From: JAAZFZ01 sp035647435
GTDB taxonomy: Bacteria; Bacillota; Clostridia; Oscillospirales; Acutalibacteraceae
Length of the DNA stretch: 19,461 nt
Direction of reading: 5' to 3'
Assembly: GCA_035647435.1 (NCBI GenBank)
Contig: DASRNM010000115.1
Span: 1-19,461 of the forward strand
The notes below the pieces were generated by a model, which was not told where the DNA came from, did no database searches, and worked only from the letters and a program-made list of their open reading frames with translations. A program made the position numbers and the translations under genes. Of this stretch, positions 14,167 through 19,461 are shown piece after piece; the stretch's first letter is position 1, and the number at the start of each line of letters is the position of its first letter.

Positions 14167-15903
14167 CTATTTTTTTTCTTTCATAAATCGATTTTCGTCC
14201 TCTTTTAAATCAAGGCCGATTGTTCCGCCTGGGTTCATATTATAATTCGGGTCAAAATAATCTTTCAAAACTTTAAATACTCCAAATTCCTTTTCACCCA
14301 AATAACCTTCAAGCCACGGTGCAAATATCTTGCCTATTCCATGATGATGGCTGATTGCCGCACCTGACTTTTGTATAGCATCAAGAATACTTGTATGATA
14401 ACTCATAAACGCTTCAGAATCGTTCATTCTGGTTATGAATATGAAGTAGAGATTTGCCCCTTGCGGATAACAGTGGGACATATGCGTTGTAACGATTGTG
14501 TCTGGTAGCCTATGGCACACCTCCCTGACATCACGGTGAACTTGCGCCATATTAGACCAGTTGACGGTGCACTCAAGGGTGTCTGTTGTAACACCGAAGT
14601 CCATTAAAGCGTCCCTTAGGTATGGGTCTGTGAAACGGCCTTTCTCCCAGCTTTTCGTAACAAATGATGTCAAGCTCATTCCGCCGTGTTTTTTTGCAAT
14701 TTTTTTAATATTGCGTGCAACATTTTTTGAGAACCCTTTTTCTCCGTCGGTAAACCCTAAAAACAGGCATCTTTCCATATCCTTAAATCCTCTAATTTTG
14801 AACAGGTGCCTTAACGGCGTTTCATCGACATTATACAGGTGAAGCATAAGGCTCGTTTCCTCTGCATCAGAAAGTCTAAACACGGAGGAATAACCAGCCT
14901 CGCACTGCATCATTTCCCTTGCGGCTTTCTGTGCAATTTCCCAATCCTTAAATATATATGAAAATCGTTTTCTGTTTTCGGGCATCCAGCGGCGTGCTTT
15001 GAGTGTAACCTCTGTGAGCACACCAAAAGTTCCCTCACTACCCATCATAATGTGATTTAAATCAGGCCCCGTCGCCTCCCTTGGGTAATGGGGCGTAGTT
15101 ATTGTACCAATCGGTGTTGCGTACTTTTGAGACAACACAATATCTGCAATTGTGCCGTAATAGGTGCTGTTTTGCCCTGCCCCTCTTGTAACAACCCATC
15201 CACCAACACTGCTGTATTCAAATGACTGCGGAAAATGGCCAGTCGTATATGCGCGTTTTGCACCAAAATGCTCTTTTGCGTTTTGGAGTGCGTCCTCAAG
15301 CTGTGGCCCAGACATACCTGCCTGTACGGTTATGGTCTGGTCAATTTCGTTAAACTCGATAACCTTGTTGAACCTCGACCTCATATCAAGCGAAATGCCG
15401 CCTTTAACCGGCTCTACCCCTCTTGTGACACTGCTACCGCCACCGTAAACATAGAGAGGTATATTGTTTTCTGTGCAATAGTTGACAATTTTCTCGACTT
15501 CCTCTGTCGTGCTGGGAAAAATAACCACATCAGGCAGGCTATCAAACTGTTTTTGTCTTATTCTCAAAAGGTCAAATGCAGTGCTACCGTAGGCGACTGA
15601 CAATCTGTCATAATCGTCAACCGACACATATTTATCTCCGACAATTCTTTTCAAAGCATCAATGTGCTTTTTTTCAAGCTCGGAGGGCTTTAATCCTTCA
15701 ACCTTTTCCATGCCTATGTTGCCGTCATACTGCTTGAAATCTTCATCAGTCATTTTGAACTTTTCTTTCATCATGTGATAAAGCGATTCTTTCGGATACT
15801 TTACATACTCGGGGTCTCCCCAACGAAAAATCGAACGATAACTGTCTTTGGGGGCGGGCTCTTTCACCCATTTAGGCTCAAATCCCTTATAAGGTTTAAT
15901 CAT
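14167..15903 (-). CDS. FAD-binding oxidase, alkylglycerone-phosphate synthase-like
   Basis: A 578-residue vanillyl-alcohol-oxidase-fold flavoprotein. The FAD domain shows FPSTTEEVEKIV (129-140), GGGSSVTRG (154-162), YSSVGGWV (230-237) and MGSEGTFGVLTEV (287-299). The C-terminal cap contains THMSHCYPQGANLYF (473-487), the triple histidine HHHGIGK (519-525) and NPGGTIGL (557-564). The HHHG(V/I)GK word plus the THxSH segment is characteristic of alkylglycerone-phosphate (alkyl-DHAP) synthase, which makes the ether bond of ether lipids by swapping the acyl group of acyl-DHAP for a fatty alcohol without net redox change. Related D-2-hydroxyacid dehydrogenases share the fold, so substrate is not certain. 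Start at 15903 follows AAAGGAGAGGTG; the upstream in-frame start at 15933 would overlap the DUF1667 gene. It is the last gene of the glp-like operon. Confidence 0.82.
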   Translation of the reverse strand: MIKPYKGFEPKWVKEPAPKDSYRSIFRWGDPEYVKYPKESLYHMMKEKFKMTDEDFKQYDGNIGMEKVEGLKPSELEKKHIDALKRIVGDKYVSVDDYDRLSVAYGSTAFDLLRIRQKQFDSLPDVVIFPSTTEEVEKIVNYCTENNIPLYVYGGGSSVTRGVEPVKGGISLDMRSRFNKVIEFNEIDQTITVQAGMSGPQLEDALQNAKEHFGAKRAYTTGHFPQSFEYSSVGGWVVTRGAGQNSTYYGTIADIVLSQKYATPIGTITTPHYPREATGPDLNHIMMGSEGTFGVLTEVTLKARRWMPENRKRFSYIFKDWEIAQKAAREMMQCEAGYSSVFRLSDAEETSLMLHLYNVDETPLRHLFKIRGFKDMERCLFLGFTDGEKGFSKNVARNIKKIAKKHGGMSLTSFVTKSWEKGRFTDPYLRDALMDFGVTTDTLECTVNWSNMAQVHRDVREVCHRLPDTIVTTHMSHCYPQGANLYFIFITRMNDSEAFMSYHTSILDAIQKSGAAISHHHGIGKIFAPWLEGYLGEKEFGVFKVLKDYFDPNYNMNPGGTIGLDLKEDENRFMKEKK

Positions 15904-15904
15904 A

Positions 15905-16297
15905 TTACACCTCTCCTTTTGTATTATAATCACTTATGTTTGTGTCTTTTAACATGCTGCTCGTTGCGATTACATCAACATTTAAACCCAATACATTTTT
16001 TATAACCGCATCTCCTCTGCCAATTCTTTCTTTCAGAACCGTTTTATTGATTTGCTTCATTACATCAAAAATCCTGTCTTTCGGTATATCCGCCGAAACC
16101 CTAACAGGCAAAACAGGTACTTGTGAAAACACCGTTTTCACTGTTGAGCAAATTGTTCTTTGAGGATTTGTCATTTCTGAAACCGCAAAAGCTTTCCCTC
16201 TTTTGCAGGTATTACCTTTAACATTAATTGTTCCATTTTTTTCTTCAATAAGCAATTTGCAGCCTCTCGGGCAAACAATACAAACTAACTCTTTCAT
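15905..16297 (-). CDS. DUF1667 protein with four-cysteine motif
   Basis: A 130-residue protein starting with CIVCPRGC (Cys6, Cys9, Cys13) and GNTCKRG (Cys31), a four-cysteine set likely to bind a metal or iron-sulfur cluster, followed by NPQRTICSTVKT and a VPVRVSADIPK segment. This arrangement defines DUF1667, which occurs next to GlpA-like and GlpB-like flavoproteins in Clostridia and Thermotogae; it is thought to be a small electron-transfer subunit of a glycerol-3-phosphate dehydrogenase complex. Its start overlaps the stop of the preceding oxidoreductase (ATGA at 16294-16297), and the next gene begins one base after its stop, so translation is coupled across the three genes. AGGGAGGA lies upstream of its start. 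Confidence 0.88.
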   Translation of the reverse strand: MKELVCIVCPRGCKLLIEEKNGTINVKGNTCKRGKAFAVSEMTNPQRTICSTVKTVFSQVPVLPVRVSADIPKDRIFDVMKQINKTVLKERIGRGDAVIKNVLGLNVDVIATSSMLKDTNISDYNTKGEV

Positions 16298-17550
16298 GCC
16301 GTTCCTCCCTCTATATCAACAGACAATTTTGAGGATACCCCTACCCTGAGGGAGCTAAAATCAAGCTCTATCCGCTCCATTTCGGGTGGACGCAAAAAAG
16401 CGTATCCTTTTTCAAATATTGTTTTGCCCTCTATTTTTATTGATAATTTACTGTTGTTCAAAACATCTTTACTCCTGAAATAAAAAATTGTGTTTGATGT
16501 GTTTGAATCAATATCAACGCTTTGAGGAACAAAATAAAGCAGATTTGCACCCACTTCAAATTTCACAAGGCTTCGTTGCTTTTTTTCATGCAATGCAGCA
16601 GCCTTACCTGCGACCTCGCCACTTTCAGAAACATAATCGACAAGGTCATTGACGTGAAGTGCATTTCCGCAAGAAAAGACTCCGTCAACACTTGTCATAA
16701 ATTTTTCGTCACATAATGGGCCTTTTGTTCGTGGGTCAATTTCAACACCGATACTTTGAGCCAATTCATTTTCGGGTATTAACCCAACGGACAAAATTAA
16801 TGCATCGCACTCCACAATTTTCTGCGTGCCATCAGTCGGTTGCATTTTATCGTCAACCTTTGAAATTTCGACTGATGTAAGCCTTTCATCACCAAAAACA
16901 CGGGTAACCGTGTGTGATAAATGAAGTGGAATGCCATAATCATTAAGGCATTGATGAACGTTCCTTGACAACCCCGATGGCGTCGGTTTTGCTTCATAAA
17001 CACCGATAACCTTTGCTCCCTCAAGAGTAAAGCGGCGTGCCATAATAAGCCCTATGTCACCACTGCCGAGAATAACGCATTTTTTTGTCGGCATTTGCCC
17101 TAACAGGTTTGTGAAATGTTGCGCCGTGCCCGCAGTAAAAACCCCCGATGGACGAGTGCCGTGAATAAAAACTTGCTTTGCCGTTCTTTCACGGCAACCC
17201 GTTGCAAGCACAATTGTATTTGACCTAATATCTTGCACGCCTTGCTTATTGACGATTTTTATTGCAAATCCGTTTCCCGTTTTTTCTATGTTTGTAACAA
17301 ATGTAAGCATCAAAACCTGAATATTTTTGCTTTCCAATTCCTCCATAAACCTTTCGGCATATTCTGGCCCAGACAAGTTTTCATTGAATCGAACCACTCC
17401 GAAACCATCATGTATGCACTGCTTTAATATTCCACCCAGTCGAGATTCTCTTTCAATTAGCAATGTTTTTGCACCATTTCGCTTGGCGGATATTGCGGCG
17501 GCAAGCCCTGCAGGGCCACCACCTATTACAACCACATCAAAGTTTTTCAT
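16294..17550 (-). CDS. FAD/NAD(P)-dependent oxidoreductase, GlpB-like partner
   Basis: A 418-residue flavoprotein with a FAD-binding VVIGGGPAGLAAAISA (7-22), an IVLATGCRER segment (113-122), a second dinucleotide fold VILGSGDIGLIMARR (159-173) for NAD(P), and the closing FAD motif VFSCGNALHVNDLVDYVSES (291-310). A C-terminal beta-rich part of about 80 residues follows. No redox-active CxxC of the thioredoxin-reductase type is evident at the usual place. In many anaerobes this type is encoded between a GlpA-like dehydrogenase and DUF1667, and it probably carries electrons between the flavin of the dehydrogenase and NAD(P). It starts 2 bases after the stop of the GlpA-like gene; a G-rich stretch (AAAGGGGGG) about 10 bases upstream serves as ribosome site. 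Confidence 0.9.
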   Translation of the reverse strand: MKNFDVVVIGGGPAGLAAAISAKRNGAKTLLIERESRLGGILKQCIHDGFGVVRFNENLSGPEYAERFMEELESKNIQVLMLTFVTNIEKTGNGFAIKIVNKQGVQDIRSNTIVLATGCRERTAKQVFIHGTRPSGVFTAGTAQHFTNLLGQMPTKKCVILGSGDIGLIMARRFTLEGAKVIGVYEAKPTPSGLSRNVHQCLNDYGIPLHLSHTVTRVFGDERLTSVEISKVDDKMQPTDGTQKIVECDALILSVGLIPENELAQSIGVEIDPRTKGPLCDEKFMTSVDGVFSCGNALHVNDLVDYVSESGEVAGKAAALHEKKQRSLVKFEVGANLLYFVPQSVDIDSNTSNTIFYFRSKDVLNNSKLSIKIEGKTIFEKGYAFLRPPEMERIELDFSSLRVGVSSKLSVDIEGGTA

Positions 17551-17552
17551 TC

Positions 17553-19265
17553 TTAGTAGCCCCCCTTTGTTTCGCCAAAGGTTATCACAGAGCCCTCGGA
17601 GCTTTTTCTGACTTGTGACAGTGGTATATCAAAATGTTCGGAAATAATTTTTGTAACAAGCGGTGAGCAAAAACCACCCTGGCATCTGCCCATGCCGGCG
17701 CGCACACGTTTTTTGACTCCGTCAACCGTCGGCACACATATCGGGGAGTTTAGGGCATCAATTATTTCGCCCTTGCTGATTTCTTCGCAGCGACAAACAA
17801 TTACACCGTAGTCGGAGTTTTTCGCTATCATCTCTGCCCTTTTTGGGGGACTCATATCTTTTAATGACGGTATACCTTTTCTTATTGGATTAAAATCTTT
17901 ATTTCTTGCAACTTTCACGCTTTCGCCCAACATTTCAACAGCCATTTTTTCAATGTCGAGTGCAACCGCAGGCGCTGTTGTTAATCCTGGCGATTGTATC
18001 CCTGCACAGTGTATAAGATTTTTTGTTTTTCTACCCTTTTCAATAATAAAATCTTCTTCAAATGTCGGAGCACGGACACCTGTAAAATAAGTAATAATAT
18101 CCTTTTCACTCAAGCCCTTAGCGGTATTCTTTTGCTTTTCAAACACATTTTGAATACTTTGAGCGTTTGTTTGCGTGTTTTCTTTTTCATATGTTTCGAC
18201 AGCATCAGGCCCGACCAAAACATTGTCATCAACCGTATGCAACATACCTCCCCCTTTTGTATGGGAGTGCGAAAATTCTATTTTTTTGATTGATGCAATA
18301 GAATTAATTAAATGCCCTGCTTTCTTGTCGAGAATTGAATTTGTTCCTCTGCGTGGATGAATTGAATAAAAACGGTCGTTTGCCATTTTTGCGATTTCCT
18401 CAGCAAAAACACCAGCCGCATTTATAACTATTTTAGGGTATATCCTACCTCGATTTGTCAAAACACTTTTAATTTCACCATGCTCAACCTCCATATTACT
18501 AACCGCTGTGTTAAGCGACACCCTTGCGCCATTCATTACGGCGTTTTCAGCATATCCTATCGTCAACCCATACGGGCATACACATCCTGCACTTGGATTA
18601 AATAGCACAAAGCAAAAATCAGGGTTTAATTCAGGCTCCACTTTTTTTAGTTTTTTTGACGACATCAGTCTCGTATCCCTAATGCCTGCAACATATTTCT
18701 TTTGCAACGCAAAAACTGCCAGTATGGGATAGAGCCATTTCTGACAAAAGCCGACATACTGACCTCGCCGCTTGAACTTCACATCAAGCTCGTTGCAAAC
18801 TTTTTCATACATTGCATTGCCCTTTTTGACATAATGCTGCTTGAGTGTGCCCTTACTCAAATCCACACCTGGGTGCACCTCCCCATCATTTCTGCCAGAG
18901 GCATGCATAGCAAGATCGGCCTCCTTGTCGACAAGCAAAATGTTAAGCTTCCACTTCGCAAGCTCCCTTGCAATGCTCGCACCCGATATCCCTCCGCCTA
19001 TTATCAAAACATCAGGTTTTTCTCCCTCAAGGGCATTATCTTTCAATGAGGGCACACGCATTTCAGGCATCTTGACGCCCGTCAATTCAATGTCATTAAC
19101 AACGTGCATTTTCCTTTTTTTGTCGACAGACATTTGACAAGCAATGATTATATCTTCCCAATTATCAAGCATACCTGTGACGAAAATACAACCCTCCCGA
19201 ATTTCGGCCTGTACAGAACCATTGAAGTTTTTGTTCAGTTTCTTTTGTAAACTTTTGGTGTTCAT
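17553..19265 (-). CDS. glpA: GlpA-like FAD dehydrogenase with C-terminal BFD iron-sulfur domain
   Basis: A 570-residue protein resembling anaerobic glycerol-3-phosphate dehydrogenase subunit A, which oxidises glycerol-3-phosphate to DHAP. Parts in order: an N-terminal region of about 65 residues resembling a BON-type fold (VQAEIREGCIFVTGMLDNW, then HVVNDIELTG), a DAO-type FAD domain starting DVLIIGGGISGASIARELA (85-103) with HASGRNDGEVHPG (121-133) and closing near HCAGIQSPGLTTAPAVA (419-435), and a BFD-type [2Fe-2S] domain with Cys491, Cys493, Cys528 and Cys533 (VCRCEE, GRCQGGFC). The N-terminal extension is not part of E. coli GlpA. It is the first gene of the operon; AGAGGTGG precedes the ATG by about 4 bases. 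Substrate could be another hydroxyacid or polyol phosphate, but the partners favour glycerol-3-phosphate. Confidence 0.85.
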   Translation of the reverse strand: MNTKSLQKKLNKNFNGSVQAEIREGCIFVTGMLDNWEDIIIACQMSVDKKRKMHVVNDIELTGVKMPEMRVPSLKDNALEGEKPDVLIIGGGISGASIARELAKWKLNILLVDKEADLAMHASGRNDGEVHPGVDLSKGTLKQHYVKKGNAMYEKVCNELDVKFKRRGQYVGFCQKWLYPILAVFALQKKYVAGIRDTRLMSSKKLKKVEPELNPDFCFVLFNPSAGCVCPYGLTIGYAENAVMNGARVSLNTAVSNMEVEHGEIKSVLTNRGRIYPKIVINAAGVFAEEIAKMANDRFYSIHPRRGTNSILDKKAGHLINSIASIKKIEFSHSHTKGGGMLHTVDDNVLVGPDAVETYEKENTQTNAQSIQNVFEKQKNTAKGLSEKDIITYFTGVRAPTFEEDFIIEKGRKTKNLIHCAGIQSPGLTTAPAVALDIEKMAVEMLGESVKVARNKDFNPIRKGIPSLKDMSPPKRAEMIAKNSDYGVIVCRCEEISKGEIIDALNSPICVPTVDGVKKRVRAGMGRCQGGFCSPLVTKIISEHFDIPLSQVRKSSEGSVITFGETKGGY

Positions 19266-19281
19266 AATACCACCTCTTCGT

Positions 19282-19299
19282 GTCGGTTGCGCGACCGAC
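19282..19299 (-). promoter_or_regulatory. GC-rich hairpin in the 5' leader of the glp-like operon
   Basis: GTCGGT and ACCGAC arms (extended by one G-T pair) enclose a GCGC loop. It lies about 7 to 24 bases into the predicted transcript and just upstream of the ribosome site of the GlpA-like gene. It stands out as GC-rich in an AT-rich region. It may be an operator or an mRNA-stabilising hairpin; it has no T-run for termination. Confidence 0.45.
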
Positions 19300-19312
19300 T
19301 CGATATAATAAT

Positions 19313-19341
19313 ATGTTACACCATATGATTTTTTTTGTCAA
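19313..19341 (-). promoter_or_regulatory. Promoter of the glp-like operon
   Basis: On the minus strand a perfect TTGACA (19336-19341) and TAACAT (19313-19318) are 17 bases apart; the leader to the ATG at 19265 is about 42 bases. A weak inverted repeat (ATATG, 6-base gap, CATAT at 19311-19326) overlaps the -10 box and could bind a repressor. Confidence 0.7.
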
Positions 19342-19380
19342 TAGATTAATAATTGTTGCAAGCTGCCCTTTTGTATTCGA

Positions 19381-19409
19381 TAGACAAACACCCTTTACAA
19401 TGTTATACT
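19381..19409 (+). promoter_or_regulatory. Promoter of the divergent gene at 19441
   Basis: TAGACA (19381-19386) and TATACT (19404-19409) are 17 bases apart. An interrupted palindrome with arms TTTACA (19394-19399) and TGTAAA (19409-19414) covers the -10 box, a position typical of autorepression by the product of the gene it controls. Confidence 0.6.
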
Positions 19410-19440
19410 GTAAAAAACTTAAAATTATCGGGGGAGAAAA

Positions 19441-19461
19441 ATGGCCGCACCGAGAAAAGAC
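19441..19461 (+). CDS. Start of a divergent gene, possibly a TetR-family regulator (partial)
   Basis: Only seven codons are inside the window (MAAPRKD), preceded by GGGGGAG (19430-19436) and a promoter at 19381-19409. The opening resembles the basic N-terminus of many TetR-family repressors, and a regulator divergent from a metabolic operon is a common arrangement. Seven residues cannot establish the family. Confidence 0.4.

Noticed and set aside
14554..15600. Several open frames of 90-120 codons opposite the AGPS-like gene
   Set aside because: They are antisense shadows of a well-supported gene with no ribosome sites or recognisable products.

Overview
The window looks like chromosomal DNA of an anaerobic, Gram-positive member of the Clostridia, probably related to the Oscillospiraceae/Ruminococcaceae (inference). 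The support is strong AGGAGG-type ribosome binding sites, class B sortases, a SpoIID-domain surface protein, a NifZ/ThiI pair without a rhodanese domain, and a quinone-free GlpA-like/FAD oxidoreductase/DUF1667 set. Nothing points to a phage, insertion sequence or CRISPR array.

Layout. (1) Positions 1-548 hold no gene. On the minus strand they carry two strong tandem promoters and a leader typical of a ribosomal RNA operon lying off the left edge. On the plus strand they carry the promoter of the next block. (2) Positions 564-10694 hold nine plus-strand genes with gaps of at most about 30 bases or short overlaps, read as one operon from a promoter at 489-517 to a hairpin terminator at 10717-10751: cysteine desulfurase (NifZ-like), thiI, a YccF-family membrane protein, cinA, two class B sortases, a large CinA-like/SpoIID fusion protein, an anchored exported protein of unknown function, and a PHP phosphoesterase. 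(3) A small Xre-type regulator (minus) faces away from a P-type calcium-type ATPase (plus), which ends in a bidirectional terminator. (4) Positions 14167-19265 form a minus-strand operon: GlpA-like dehydrogenase with a BFD iron-sulfur domain, a FAD/NAD(P) oxidoreductase, a DUF1667 protein, and an alkylglycerone-phosphate-synthase-like FAD enzyme. A divergent gene, possibly a TetR-type regulator, begins at 19441 and runs off the right edge.

How the genes may work together. The first two operon genes should supply sulfur for 4-thiouridine in tRNA. The middle of the operon is about the cell surface: two sortases, a membrane-anchored SpoIID-domain protein and another anchored protein. The most unusual object is the 773-residue protein at 6755-9076. 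By eye, its cytoplasmic N-terminal part aligns with both enzymatic domains of the CinA encoded about 2.2 kb upstream, but with the catalytic motifs lost. Its extracellular SpoIID domain has the GHGVGMSQ motif before, not after, the catalytic-Glu segment. The minus-strand operon combines glycerol-3-phosphate/DHAP redox chemistry with an ether-lipid-type synthase, which suggests alkyl-glycerol lipid (plasmalogen-like) formation or glycerol-phosphate catabolism.
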